The notes: generated from the letters alone by a model not told the origin. 64,000 nucleotides of DNA from an uncultured Erysipelotrichaceae bacterium (GCA_902787955.1 CADAIJ010000006.1:1-64000); one strand, 5' to 3'; shown: positions 24,333 through 32,035, numbered from the stretch's first letter. Numbers and translations: made by a program.

Positions 24333-24338
24333 ATTATA
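24333..24338 (-). promoter_or_regulatory. -10 box of a near-leaderless promoter
   Basis: TATAAT on the minus strand ends 10 nt before the ATG of the HAD phosphatase, leaving room for only a few untranslated bases. No Shine-Dalgarno is present. Confidence 0.6.
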
Positions 24339-24432
24339 TAAAAAACTCAATAGGAAAGATACTAAGTAATTTTTCTTTTCTTATATTTATAGCTATATAA
24401 GCAACTTCTTATAGGATATTTCAAAATAAAAA

Positions 24433-24451
24433 CCTCGACTTAACATCGAGG
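24433..24451 (-). terminator. Terminator of the split tRNA-Gly gene
   Basis: CCTCGA (24433-24438) pairs with TCGAGG (24446-24451); on the minus strand the hairpin is followed by TTTTTA. It lies just beyond the orphan tRNA-Gly 3' half and was presumably the terminator of the original tRNA-Asp/tRNA-Gly transcript. Confidence 0.7.
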
Positions 24452-24463
24452 AATTTAATTATC

Positions 24464-24515
24464 TGGAGCAGATGGCGGGAATCGAACCCGCATAACCACA
24501 TATGGAACGCTAACA
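24464..24515 (-). pseudogene. 3' half of a tRNA-Gly split by an island
   Basis: On the minus strand the segment ends in a good T arm (GCGGGTTCGATTCCCGC), the acceptor strand CATCTGC and TCCA. The matching 5' strand GCAGATG is missing here but present at 31936-31942, paired 7 of 7. The anticodon part (TTAGCGTTCCAT) is already partly island sequence. The island at 24503-31917 therefore cut the gene at the anticodon loop. Confidence 0.85.
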
Positions 24516-24607
24516 GTACGTAGTAAATATTATACTAATATTTAAACCCTATTACAATACTTGGAACTGTAATTATGTCTACAGTTCTTTTTAGTATGCA
24601 CATATAA

Positions 24608-24637
24608 ATATATACGCATATACGTGCGTACGCGTAT
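24608..24637. other. 30-bp strictly alternating purine-pyrimidine tract
   Basis: Between the left end of the island and its integrase the bases alternate purine and pyrimidine without a break, including ACGTGCGTACGCGTAT. Such tracts can adopt Z-DNA or extrude as cruciforms. A related GTGTGCGTATGTACACGCG tract lies at 31230-31248 near the other end. Confidence 0.5.
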
Positions 24638-24715
24638 TGTATGTCGTATTTTTAAAAAAAGACGGTTCAACAATCCATTGTCCCAGTTATCCGGGCAAAG
24701 GAGAACACGTATAAA

Positions 24716-25672
24716 ATGGAGATTAAGAAGCTCATTGAGTCTTTTAAGCGTACTAAAATGGCTCAAACAACTGAAGAAACGCAAAGATTTTACAGAGATC
24801 ACCTCAAATCCGTTGAAAAATGGATTGATGATGTTGGTCTCAAAGATATCAACGATATTACCGCTGATATGGTCAATGATTTTATCATTGATTTAAAAAA
24901 TGATGGATTATCTCAAAAAACCATCAACAACCGACTCGGAATTATCAAGCAACTTATCAAGCTAAGATTGCTTCCTTACGAGTACACAAAAGAACAAAAC
25001 TTCATCATGCAAGGAATTTTGGCACGTCCTACCGATCCAGAACATTATCCAGCACTTACCCGTGAACAATTCTCTCAATTTCTTAACTACGTTAAGAAGT
25101 TAGACGAGAACAAACCACAAGAACTTAAACGCAAGATTGCTTTCCTCTTGTTCATTGGTAGTGGTGCTCGTAATTCTGAAGTGCGAAATATCCGCTTACA
25201 GGACGTCGATTACGATCATAAGCGAATTATATTAAAACACACCAAAACGCACAGCCAACGCCACATTTTCCTCGATAAAAAGACTATTTTGCTTCTAGAG
25301 AAGCACATAGCAATCAATAATCCAACAACTTACATTATCCAAAACGAAATGACCAAGGGTGTAATGTCCAGAACTATGGTTCAAAAATACTTCCTCGAAG
25401 CTACTTCTGAACTTGGATTTCATGTCTGCACTCACATTCTCCGAGCCACCTTCATCACTATGATGATTGAAGATGGAACGAGCTTGGGTTCAGTAATGAA
25501 ATTGGCTGGTCACAAACATCTCACAACCACTGAACGTTATCTTCATATGGTTGATGATAGAATCGCTGCTGAATATGAAAAACATAATCCTCTTGCTCAA
25601 ATTGAGCAAGGCGATTGGATTCCAGCTGAACGTATTAGCAAATCTTCTGATAATGTTCTTCTGGACGCATAA
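24716..25672 (+). CDS. int: Tyrosine integrase of the island
   Basis: The 318-residue protein has a SAM-like core-binding N-terminal domain (MAQTTEETQRFYRDHLK onward) and the catalytic set Arg152 (GSGARNSEVRNIRL), THILRATF with His240 and Arg243, LAGHKHL, and Tyr275 in ERYLH. It lacks the arm-binding domain of the larger integrases and is XerC/D-like in length. AAAGGAG lies 11 bp before the ATG. It presumably inserted the island into tRNA-Gly. Confidence 0.93.
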   Translation: MEIKKLIESFKRTKMAQTTEETQRFYRDHLKSVEKWIDDVGLKDINDITADMVNDFIIDLKNDGLSQKTINNRLGIIKQLIKLRLLPYEYTKEQNFIMQGILARPTDPEHYPALTREQFSQFLNYVKKLDENKPQELKRKIAFLLFIGSGARNSEVRNIRLQDVDYDHKRIILKHTKTHSQRHIFLDKKTILLLEKHIAINNPTTYIIQNEMTKGVMSRTMVQKYFLEATSELGFHVCTHILRATFITMMIEDGTSLGSVMKLAGHKHLTTTERYLHMVDDRIAAEYEKHNPLAQIEQGDWIPAERISKSSDNVLLDA

Positions 25673-25677
25673 AAAAA

Positions 25678-25701
25678 GAGTAATCCTTAAGTGGATTGCT
25701 C
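25678..25701. terminator. Bidirectional terminator between integrase and restriction genes
   Basis: GAGTAATCC (25678-25686) pairs with GGATTGCTC (25693-25701) with one wobble pair, flanked by an A-run on the left and CTTTT on the right, between convergent genes. Confidence 0.75.
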
Positions 25702-25712
25702 CTTTTCTCTGC

Positions 25713-26273
25713 TTAATTTTCTTCGTCATAATCTCCGCTAGTGAAATCAGGAAGACCTAATACAGATAGTGGAATCTCATTAAAGTAATAATCGCAACCT
25801 ACATCTTTAATGTATTTTAACACATCTCTATATTCTGGCTTCTTAAACCAATCACAGAGGAGATATATGTATTTAATCTTGTAATCTATGCTTGCAAACA
25901 GCCTTTCGTATTGACGACGTTTAAAGTCGCAAGTTTGCAATTTTTCGTCAACAGAGCCAGCAGATGACTGGAATTTCTTTTCAATTACATACACTGTCTT
26001 ATCTCTATAATTAACGAAACAATCGTCTGGTAGCATGCGTTTTGAGAGGATATCACGCCAATCAACACCTAGTGGTTCTAGGAAGTCTTTGTATAGGTGC
26101 ATTTTTTGAACTAATTTACCTACATTTTCCTTTCCGAAGTATATTAAATTGGTAGGAGTTAAAATGAAACCAGCTTCCATTAATGCGTCAGCTAAAGTTG
26201 TCTCTTGTTCAAAACCAAGACCATTGATATTGGTCTGATTCCCTCCTCCAACAGTATTCTTCTTTCTAGGCAT
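25713..26273 (-). CDS. Type II restriction endonuclease, PD-(D/E)XK type
   Basis: The 186-residue protein carries a nuclease core: LPDDCFVNYRDKTVYVIEKKFQ at about residues 81-102, where the Asp and the EKK fit the PD-(D/E)XK pattern. It follows two methylase genes on the minus strand, its start sharing one base with the stop of the second. The gene order alpha-methylase, beta-methylase, nuclease is that of the DpnII/MboI systems, but those nucleases are about 280-290 residues, so this one is short or of another family. Cleavage specificity is unknown; GATC is plausible. Confidence 0.75.
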   Translation of the reverse strand: MPRKKNTVGGGNQTNINGLGFEQETTLADALMEAGFILTPTNLIYFGKENVGKLVQKMHLYKDFLEPLGVDWRDILSKRMLPDDCFVNYRDKTVYVIEKKFQSSAGSVDEKLQTCDFKRRQYERLFASIDYKIKYIYLLCDWFKKPEYRDVLKYIKDVGCDYYFNEIPLSVLGLPDFTSGDYDEEN

Positions 26274-27076
26274 TACTTGTCTTCCTTGTACCTACGCTTT
26301 GTTAACTCTAAATATTCTACCACATTATCTATTCCGATATAACTTCTATTAAGCCTATGAGCAACGATACCAGTTGTTCCAGAACCATTAAAAGGATCTA
26401 ATATAAGATCTCCTTCTTTAGAAGCTGCGGTAATTAATCTTTCTAATAAAGCCAAAGGCTTTTGTGTTGGATGTTTTCCTTGTTTTTTCTCTCTTTTTGA
26501 GGCTGTGGAGGACTCAAAAAATTCTGGATCAGGAATTTCCCAAACGTCCTTCATTTGCTTGCCTCCGTTCTCTTTTTTCATCTCTTCATAATTGAAGTAG
26601 TGCTTGCCTTTTTTCTTTAATGTGAGCTGTTTTCTCGCCCATATAATCGTTTCTGTTGAGTGAGTGAAACATCTGCAAGCAAGATTTGGAGCGGGATTGG
26701 TTTTTCTCCATATGATATTGTTAATTATTGAAAACCCTTCCATCTCTAAAGCAACACCGATAGCATATACGCTATGCAATGTAGCACTTATCATTATAGT
26801 TCCATTATCCTTAAGGATATTACGACATAATGCAATCCATTTTCTGTGATATAACAATTTCTCGTCTATGCTTTTGGAATAGTCCCATTCGCCTTTATTG
26901 ACCGAGACTTGCTTCCCCCCTGAACAACTTAAACCACCGCTGGAAAGAAAATAAGGGGGATCAGCAAAAATCATATCAACTGATTTCGGCTCAATCTTTT
27001 TAAGTATCTTGAAAGAATCTCCGTTGAGCAACGTAAAATTGTTTTCTTGGAAGTATATATTTTTCTTTGTGTACAT
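26273..27076 (-). CDS. Beta-class DNA N6/N4 methyltransferase (DpnA-like)
   Basis: The 267-residue protein has the catalytic DPPY at residues 39-42 (MIFADPPYF) before the SAM-binding DPFNGSGTTG near residue 223, the circular order of beta-class enzymes. In DpnII-like systems the matching second methylase acts on single-stranded DNA and protects incoming DNA. It lies 1 bp after the alpha-class gene. N6-adenine is the likely target, given the partner, but N4-cytosine cannot be excluded. Confidence 0.9.
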   Translation of the reverse strand: MYTKKNIYFQENNFTLLNGDSFKILKKIEPKSVDMIFADPPYFLSSGGLSCSGGKQVSVNKGEWDYSKSIDEKLLYHRKWIALCRNILKDNGTIMISATLHSVYAIGVALEMEGFSIINNIIWRKTNPAPNLACRCFTHSTETIIWARKQLTLKKKGKHYFNYEEMKKENGGKQMKDVWEIPDPEFFESSTASKREKKQGKHPTQKPLALLERLITAASKEGDLILDPFNGSGTTGIVAHRLNRSYIGIDNVVEYLELTKRRYKEDK

Positions 27077-27077
27077 C

Positions 27078-27902
27078 TTAATAATTTGTAATTATGACTT
27101 CTTCAACTTTGCCTCTTCCATCACCCTTGGAGTTGATGTTTCTCCTTGCTGTGACAACGTGAATATTGAAGTCCTTGTATAATTCATTAATGAATTCCGT
27201 ATTGGCGTTGCTTGCCATAACATAAACGCCTTTATCAGATAATTCTTTGAACACATCTCTTAATCGAGTTTGTTCATCTTTACCAAATCCACCTTTGGTG
27301 TAGTCTGTAAAGGATTGTTTTCCGACAACGTCGTAAGGAGGATCAAAATAAACGAAATCTCCTGCTTTTGCTGTTTTTACAGCCTCAGCAAAATCTTTAC
27401 TATTGATAATTGGTTTTCTTTTCAAGAAATACTTATGCACTTCTTGAATATTATCCTCATCAAAACAGTTTATCTTATCCTTTCCGTTAAAAGGGACGTT
27501 GAATTGTCCAGAACCATTGACTCTATATAATCCGTTAAAGCAAGCTTTATTTAAATATATACATCTAGCTGCTTTTACATAACTCGGCTCGGAAGAATAT
27601 GATTTCTTTTTATCCATATCCCTAACCTTGTAATAGTATTCTTCAGAATGGTTCACTTCGTGTTCTTTACAGAGGCCATACATCTTTTTAAATAGTCTTT
27701 TACTACGTAAACATCTATAAATACAAATAAGTTCTTTGTTAGAATCGTTGATGGAAGCATGTATAGGTTCTAATTCTAATAGTAGTGCACCTCCACCGAC
27801 AAACGGTTCGAAATATGTTTTAAATTTCTTTGGCTTGTGTTCTAAAAGCTTGTCCATAATTTGACGCTTGCCACCAGCCCATTTGACTAAAGGATTTGAC
27901 AT
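27078..27902 (-). CDS. Alpha-class adenine DNA methyltransferase (Dam/DpnM-like)
   Basis: The 274-residue D12-class enzyme begins NPLVKWAGGKRQIMDKL, has the SAM site FEPFVGGGALLLEL at about 32-45 and catalytic VYFDPPYDVV near residue 190. This order (SAM site first) is that of Dam, M.DpnII and M.MboI, which make N6-methyladenine in GATC; EcoRV methylase is a relative with another site. GGAGG precedes the ATG. It is the first gene of the three-gene restriction-modification operon and shields host DNA. Confidence 0.93.
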   Translation of the reverse strand: MSNPLVKWAGGKRQIMDKLLEHKPKKFKTYFEPFVGGGALLLELEPIHASINDSNKELICIYRCLRSKRLFKKMYGLCKEHEVNHSEEYYYKVRDMDKKKSYSSEPSYVKAARCIYLNKACFNGLYRVNGSGQFNVPFNGKDKINCFDEDNIQEVHKYFLKRKPIINSKDFAEAVKTAKAGDFVYFDPPYDVVGKQSFTDYTKGGFGKDEQTRLRDVFKELSDKGVYVMASNANTEFINELYKDFNIHVVTARRNINSKGDGRGKVEEVIITNY

Positions 27903-27993
27903 AATTACCTCCGTTTATCGATAAATGATCGTCTTAAATATTCTATCAAATATCGTTGCCTATTGATATTGTTTTATAAAAATAAAAAAAGAA

Positions 27994-28680
27994 TCATAGT
28001 GGTCTATGACCTTCTAATAATTCTTTCTTATACTTGTAATAGGTTTTCCTGCTACATTTACATAATTTGATTACATCAACATCAGATAATGAGCCACCAA
28101 AAGTGCGTGAATAACGCAAAATGGTTTCTTTATCTATAATTGATTGTTTGTGAACAAGCGGTGTGTTTTTTCTATGCCCCAGTGTACGATTGTTGAGTCT
28201 CGCAGTTATCAAGCCTTCCTTTGTTCGCTGATGGAGGTCATCGACCTCTTTTTGGGCGACCTCAAAGGCTAATGATATCTGTTCTCTCGCTAATTCCATA
28301 AGGTATTTATTTATACCCTCTAAAATATAATCAACACTGGTATTAGTTAATGGAATAGCTCTGTCTTTTGCGGTTTTGTAAGTAGTGGTATTTATCTGTG
28401 GCTCTTTCAAAAATATGAGGTCTATATTCTTTGAATATAATTCTTCATATAATTTAAAGCCATCATCAGCATTACGAGACATACGAGAAACACTATCGAA
28501 AACGACAGTGTCTCCCGACGTTAACCTACACAATAATTTATTAAAATTAGGTCTATCTAACTTAGTTCCTGTATAGGCTTCTTGAATTATATATGCCTCT
28601 GGATATGCTGATTTTATATTTCTTATCTGTCTTTCTATGCTCTGATGTTTAGTAGATATTCTCGCATATCCGTATATCAT
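27994..28680 (-). CDS. Serine recombinase (resolvase/invertase family)
   Basis: The 228-residue protein has the catalytic N-terminal domain with Ser9 in YGYARIST, DSVSRMSRNADDGF (catalytic arginines) and LIFLKEPQINTT, followed by a C-terminal helix-turn-helix (VDVIKLCKCSRKTYYKYKKE). Its length is that of small resolvases and invertases rather than large integrases. It could resolve multimers, invert a segment, or be an accessory mobility gene of the island. A nearby invertible repeat was not found. Confidence 0.9.
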   Translation of the reverse strand: MIYGYARISTKHQSIERQIRNIKSAYPEAYIIQEAYTGTKLDRPNFNKLLCRLTSGDTVVFDSVSRMSRNADDGFKLYEELYSKNIDLIFLKEPQINTTTYKTAKDRAIPLTNTSVDYILEGINKYLMELAREQISLAFEVAQKEVDDLHQRTKEGLITARLNNRTLGHRKNTPLVHKQSIIDKETILRYSRTFGGSLSDVDVIKLCKCSRKTYYKYKKELLEGHRPL

Positions 28681-28802
28681 TTTTCGTTATCTCCACCGAG
28701 GTCAAATAGTGGAAAAATAGACCATCGTCTGATTTACCATCGTATTTGCCAGTAAAAATATATCAAAAATGTAGTATAATAAACGATACGTTAATTTTAC
28801 TA

Positions 28803-29078
28803 TTAGGAAATACTAAATTTCTTACTTGGGATTTGCTTTAAAAACATAGCATAGAGTTCTTCATACTTGGCTTTGAACTTGGATTTATCAAAGACGGAGG
28901 TCAATACGTCTTTATATCTCACAATATGTTCACCAACTGCTAATTCTTCTACATTTCTCGCTTCCATTTCCTCTTTTATTCTATTTTTGAGGTTTTCAGC
29001 GACTAATTGTTGTTGTTTGATTTCTGCGTCCAATTCTAAAAAATCATGGACAAGGATATTTAATTCTGGAATGCTCAT
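28803..29078 (-). CDS. Small coiled-coil protein of unknown function
   Basis: The 91 residues contain a long charged helix (LELDAEIKQQQLVAENLKNRI) likely to form a coiled coil, then a compact segment with HIVRYKDVLTSVFD. The plan resembles phage Gp157-like helper proteins, but this is only by eye. Its start overlaps the preceding gene stop by 4 bp, so the small genes 28803-29362 form a unit. AGGAGG precedes the ATG. Confidence 0.6.
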   Translation of the reverse strand: MSIPELNILVHDFLELDAEIKQQQLVAENLKNRIKEEMEARNVEELAVGEHIVRYKDVLTSVFDKSKFKAKYEELYAMFLKQIPSKKFSIS

Positions 29079-29362
29079 CGATTTCTTCCTCCTTTATGAT
29101 TTCGATTATTTCCGTGAGTGATTTCAAAACAACCTTTATGGTTATTTAATAGGTTAAGTAATTGCTGGTTTTGTACGATAGTCATCTTTTCGCCTCTTGC
29201 GTTTTCTAGATGAATCTTCGTAGTGACCTGTGCCGCTACGTTCCTACCACGAGTGAATTTTGGAACGATTGAAGCTGGCACGCTTATATTGGGCTGTCTA
29301 TATGATTGAACAGGATACCCTCGCCCATTAGGTCTCCTTGTTATTGGATAATTCTTTTTCAT
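29075..29362 (-). CDS. Small basic protein of unknown function
   Basis: A 95-residue protein with many Arg, Asn and Gly residues, basic at both ends (KKNYPITRRPNGRGYP and GNNRNHKGGRNR). It has no signal or membrane helix. It is coupled to the coiled-coil gene by a 4-bp overlap. The composition suggests nucleic-acid binding; no family is recognised. Confidence 0.5.
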   Translation of the reverse strand: MKKNYPITRRPNGRGYPVQSYRQPNISVPASIVPKFTRGRNVAAQVTTKIHLENARGEKMTIVQNQQLLNLLNNHKGCFEITHGNNRNHKGGRNR

Positions 29363-29398
29363 AGTAGTGGTGCTTACTAAATAGTAAAAAAGGACAAG

Positions 29399-29821
29399 CT
29401 ATGCTTGTCTTCTTTTCAATTGTCTTGGTTGCTTATATGGATCTAAAAGTCTGTAAGCTTTGAGCCTTGTGTCCATTGGGACAAAAACCGTATCATCGTC
29501 GCTTGCTGCTGCTTCAACGATTTTCATCAAGGTATCTCGCTCGCTTCCTTCCATCATAAAAACTATTTCATAGTTCTTTGCTATAACTTCTTTGAATGCT
29601 TCATAAGTGCTTGTCTTTTCTATAAAGACATCTCGCTCATCGTAATCAAATTTATAGCCGTTTCTAGAGATGTAACTCTCATCTTCTAGGAATTGCCTTA
29701 TGTAGTGTCCTAAACTGTCTAATTCAGCCGTTTTAGACACGTACACAGCGGTTTTTACCTTACGATTAGGTCTATCCTTTAGAAACATCAATAATCTATC
29801 AACGCATGGACTAGTAAGCAT
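29399..29821 (-). CDS. Unknown protein of the island
   Basis: The 140-residue soluble protein has mixed alpha/beta character and ends in a basic tail (PYKQPRQLKRRQA). It lies 11 bp downstream of the DprA-like gene on the same strand, behind AGGAGG, so it is probably co-transcribed. The segment NYEIVFMMEGSERDTLMKIVE suggests a Rossmann-like strand and helix. No family is recognised. Confidence 0.55.
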   Translation of the reverse strand: MLTSPCVDRLLMFLKDRPNRKVKTAVYVSKTAELDSLGHYIRQFLEDESYISRNGYKFDYDERDVFIEKTSTYEAFKEVIAKNYEIVFMMEGSERDTLMKIVEAAASDDDTVFVPMDTRLKAYRLLDPYKQPRQLKRRQA

Positions 29822-29832
29822 ATTTCTTCCTC

Positions 29833-30564
29833 CTAGAATATATCTTCCTTCTTGTTTACAAGAATGGCACCGTCTCTTATTAGCTCATTATTTAGCGAGC
29901 CACAGAGACCTTTTTCTGGCATGACGAATAATTCCTTACCAGCACCTAATAAATGGTCTATAAGTAGGCATAAACGTGTATTATTCTTCTTTGAAGAAGT
30001 AATCAATGCCTTATCGCTTAAGAACGCTATAATTCTGGTCTTGGCAAGCTGAGTTTCGTCTATTTCACCGCTTGTAAATCCGTATTCGGAAATTACACAG
30101 CCGTGATTGACAGCATATAAAAAGACCTCATCATCGAGGTCAGATTCATCAATAGCTTCATTCAGGACAAGAATGAGCGGTTGATTGTTCTTCATTACTA
30201 TTTGTAATGCTTCTCGTTCAATGGCACTGTCGTCTCCATTGATTATGATGTGGCTATCACTAAGTTCGTTGATTAGCTTTGCTAATTCGCTATTCCCTTT
30301 ATCTGAGCCACAAATAACCATTATGTTATCCTTATTTAATAAGGATAGGTCTCCTTCCCAGAATAAGCAAAATGGTGGTTTAAAGCTTTGCTTTAATTTT
30401 GTTGGATAATCTGGATCAACTAATGTAGTAACGTGATGATATTGATTAATATCAACATCTTCTTCAGGATAATTTGCTCTATTCTGAATATCGTGATACA
30501 TTTTGTCCCAGTTACCATTATTTTTCTTATTTAGAAAAATTAGAATGTTTCGTGCTGATAACAT
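29833..30564 (-). CDS. DprA/Smf-like protein
   Basis: The 243-residue protein resembles the Rossmann-like core of DprA: DPDYPTKLKQSFKPPFCLFWEGDLSLL near residues 50-76, then MVICGS, and the C-terminal AGKELFVMPEKGLCGSLNNELI with RDGA. DprA loads RecA on incoming single strands during transformation. The N-terminal helical and C-terminal winged parts are short or absent, and several core residues differ, so it is a divergent, mobile version. Its function in the island may be handling of entering DNA. AAGGAGA precedes the ATG. Confidence 0.75.
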   Translation of the reverse strand: MLSARNILIFLNKKNNGNWDKMYHDIQNRANYPEEDVDINQYHHVTTLVDPDYPTKLKQSFKPPFCLFWEGDLSLLNKDNIMVICGSDKGNSELAKLINELSDSHIIINGDDSAIEREALQIVMKNNQPLILVLNEAIDESDLDDEVFLYAVNHGCVISEYGFTSGEIDETQLAKTRIIAFLSDKALITSSKKNNTRLCLLIDHLLGAGKELFVMPEKGLCGSLNNELIRDGAILVNKKEDIF

Positions 30565-30603
30565 ATACTATCTCCTTTATTACTAAAGTAATAATATACA
30601 TTT

Positions 30604-30632
30604 TCACTTTTGTGTTTGGCAAATGATATAAT
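30604..30632 (+). promoter_or_regulatory. Promoter of a leaderless transcript
   Basis: TTCACT (30604-30609) and TATAAT (30627-30632) are 17 bp apart; the ATG of the next gene is only 6 nt downstream of the -10 box. There is no Shine-Dalgarno. Confidence 0.65.
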
Positions 30633-30638
30633 TGTGGT

Positions 30639-31223
30639 ATGGATTTTAGTGAATTTGATACCCCAATTCCAAATAGCCAACTTATTAAGTGGATACGCTT
30701 ACCTCGTTTTGAAGCTGAATTAAAAGAACTAGGAGTAAGCTTTGCTTATGCTGACGATACAATGCTTGAAGCAGGTCTAGTAGTTGGTGGTGAAAAGGGA
30801 GTCTATGAACAATACGCTCTAGAGGTTTATAACCTTTGTAAAAGCGATTTAGCTTTAGCTAATCACGATTTATATGAAAGATTTCTAAAATTAGTTCCAT
30901 ACATTAATGATCCAAGAAAATTTAATGGTGAATACCATTATAAGGGTGAAGGCACTTATGATGATTTTCAAAATTCTCCTAAGAAAAAACAAATGCTAAC
31001 TGAATTAGGAGATTTTGCATATCATTTCGGTACTTATGTTTTTGATGCATTTGGTATTCCTTATGGATTTATTTCATACGTGTGGAATAAAGATTTTTAC
31101 AGATTAAGACTTAGTTATACTGATTTCAATACAGAGAAGAATTGTTTAAGTGAAGAAATTATATTTTACTTATTAGTAAAAACTGATGAAATAATGAGTT
31201 CATATGGTTTTTATCTGAAATAA
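30639..31223 (+). CDS. Unknown protein of the island
   Basis: The 194-residue soluble protein is rich in Tyr, Phe and acidic residues. The stretch FNGEYHYKGEGTYDDFQNSP and later AYHFGTYVFDAFGIPYGFISY are notable but not recognised. It is the only plus-strand cargo gene of the island apart from the integrase and has its own leaderless promoter and terminator. It could be an anti-restriction or immunity protein by position only. Confidence 0.6.
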   Translation: MDFSEFDTPIPNSQLIKWIRLPRFEAELKELGVSFAYADDTMLEAGLVVGGEKGVYEQYALEVYNLCKSDLALANHDLYERFLKLVPYINDPRKFNGEYHYKGEGTYDDFQNSPKKKQMLTELGDFAYHFGTYVFDAFGIPYGFISYVWNKDFYRLRLSYTDFNTEKNCLSEEIIFYLLVKTDEIMSSYGFYLK

Positions 31224-31225
31224 TC

Positions 31226-31249
31226 TCGCGTGTGCGTATGTACACGCGA
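31226..31249 (+). terminator. Terminator of the 30639 gene
   Basis: TCGCGTGT (31226-31233) pairs with ACACGCGA (31242-31249), followed by TTTTATATTTG. Most of the stem is alternating purine-pyrimidine, similar to the tract at 24608-24637. Confidence 0.8.
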
Positions 31250-31666
31250 TTTTATATTTGTTTTAAAATTTGTAATATTTGTTTAATTATTTTTAAATAA
31301 TTATGATATTTGTTTTTATTATTTCTATTATTATCTTAATTATTATTAATAATTAGTTATAATTATCAAAAATAGAGGAAGATAACAAAGAAAAAGAGAC
31401 GGAAATAGAAAGAACCAGGTAAGAAAGAAAATTAGACACGGCGTCCCGTTTCCTTCTTTGGAAACTAAAGGAAGAAAAGCGGAGAACGTCGGATATCAAT
31501 ATTCATCGTCATATAATTTGTTGTTACTAGTGTTAATGTCAATTTTTTATTAAAAATAAAATATCTATAATTAAGTATAAAAAAGTATAAAAAAAGTTTT
31601 GGTTGAGATTTACCCCTCTATATTTTTTATATAGAATATAACTCGGATTGTTAATCCAGAGACATA
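31250..31666. other. AT-rich stretch without a gene, with a possible structured RNA
   Basis: No open frame with a ribosome site is seen. A G+C-richer island within it (about 31437-31494) can fold: CGGCGT with ACGTCG as closing stem and GTTTCC/GGAAAC inside. AAGTATAAAAAA is repeated twice around 31576-31598. The rest is low-complexity AT. It may hold a small RNA or integrase sites; neither can be shown. Confidence 0.3.
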
Positions 31667-31670
31667 AAAA

Positions 31671-31699
31671 AACACCCCAATGGATCAGATTGGAGTGTT
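31671..31699 (-). terminator. Terminator of the island tRNA-Gly
   Basis: On the minus strand AACACTCCAAT pairs with ATTGGGGTGTT (one wobble pair) and is followed by TTTTTTTA. It lies 40 nt beyond the intact tRNA-Gly 3' end. Confidence 0.75.
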
Positions 31700-31739
31700 A
31701 TTACAGTTGCAACGAATAGGGTTACAACTTTCTCACAAA

Positions 31740-31813
31740 TGGAGCAGGCGACGAGAATCGAACTCGCGTAGTCTGCTTGGAAGGCAGATGTACTACCATT
31801 GTACTACGCCTGC
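31740..31813 (-). tRNA. tRNA-Gly(UCC), intact, inside the island
   Basis: A 74-nt cloverleaf with acceptor GCAGGCG/CGCCTGC, anticodon loop CTTCCAA (anticodon TCC), T arm GCGAGTTCGATTCTCGT and encoded TCCA. It lies between the island cargo and the right junction, so it seems to travel with the island. It can replace the function of the tRNA-Gly gene that the insertion broke. Confidence 0.95.
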
Positions 31814-31870
31814 ATATAAGGATAAACCTTATATACCTTATGGTTTGTGCTTAGCAGTTTAGTTTTCTTT

Positions 31871-31942
31871 AGCGGTTGACCGGGAATCGGACCCGTATAA
31901 TTAGCTTGGAAGGCTAATGTTCTACCACTGAACTACATCTGC
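31871..31942 (-). pseudogene. 5' half of the split tRNA-Gly with an unmatched 3' part
   Basis: The minus strand reads GCAGATG, a D arm, anticodon stem TTAGC/GCTAA around CTTCCAA, a variable loop and a T arm (CGGGTCCGATTCCCG). After that comes GTCAACCGCT, which does not pair with GCAGATG and has no CCA. The true 3' strand CATCTGCTCCA is at 24464-24474. The island thus supplied a look-alike T arm but no acceptor. Confidence 0.8.
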
Positions 31943-31945
31943 AAG

Positions 31946-32022
31946 TGGCGGACCGTAGGGGATTCGAACCCCTGATCTCCTCCGTGACAGGGAGGCATGC
32001 AAGGCCACTACACCAACGGTCC
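31946..32022 (-). tRNA. tRNA-Asp(GUC)
   Basis: A 77-nt cloverleaf with acceptor GGACCGT/ACGGTCC, discriminator G, anticodon loop CTGTCAC (anticodon GTC), a GTTCGAATC T loop and encoded CCA. It lies 3 nt before the broken tRNA-Gly, so the two were once a tandem unit. Confidence 0.96.
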
Positions 32023-32035
32023 GCGAACGAATAAA

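Larger units (their letters stand above)
24503..31917. mobile_element. 7.4-kb integrated island with restriction-modification genes
   Basis: The ends are an 11-bp core repeated with one mismatch, TGGAACGCTAA (24503-24513) and TGGAAGGCTAA (31907-31917), covering the tRNA anticodon loop. A tyrosine integrase lies next to the left end. Cargo includes a nuclease and two adenine methylases, a serine recombinase, a DprA-like protein and small unknown genes. An intact tRNA-Gly(UCC) lies inside, near the right end. From 24323 to 24715 there is no gene other than the tRNA remnant. The base pairing between the two tRNA halves is strong evidence for insertion; exact crossover points are inferred. Confidence 0.8.

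Noticed and set aside
24542..24802. 86-residue minus-strand frame before the island integrase
   Set aside because: It overlaps the start of the integrase gene, crosses the alternating tract and has no ribosome site.
27903..28802. Invertible segment controlled by the serine recombinase
   Set aside because: No convincing long inverted repeats flanking a promoter were seen around the gene.
31680..31862. 60-residue plus-strand frame
   Set aside because: It runs over a terminator and the antisense of tRNA-Gly.
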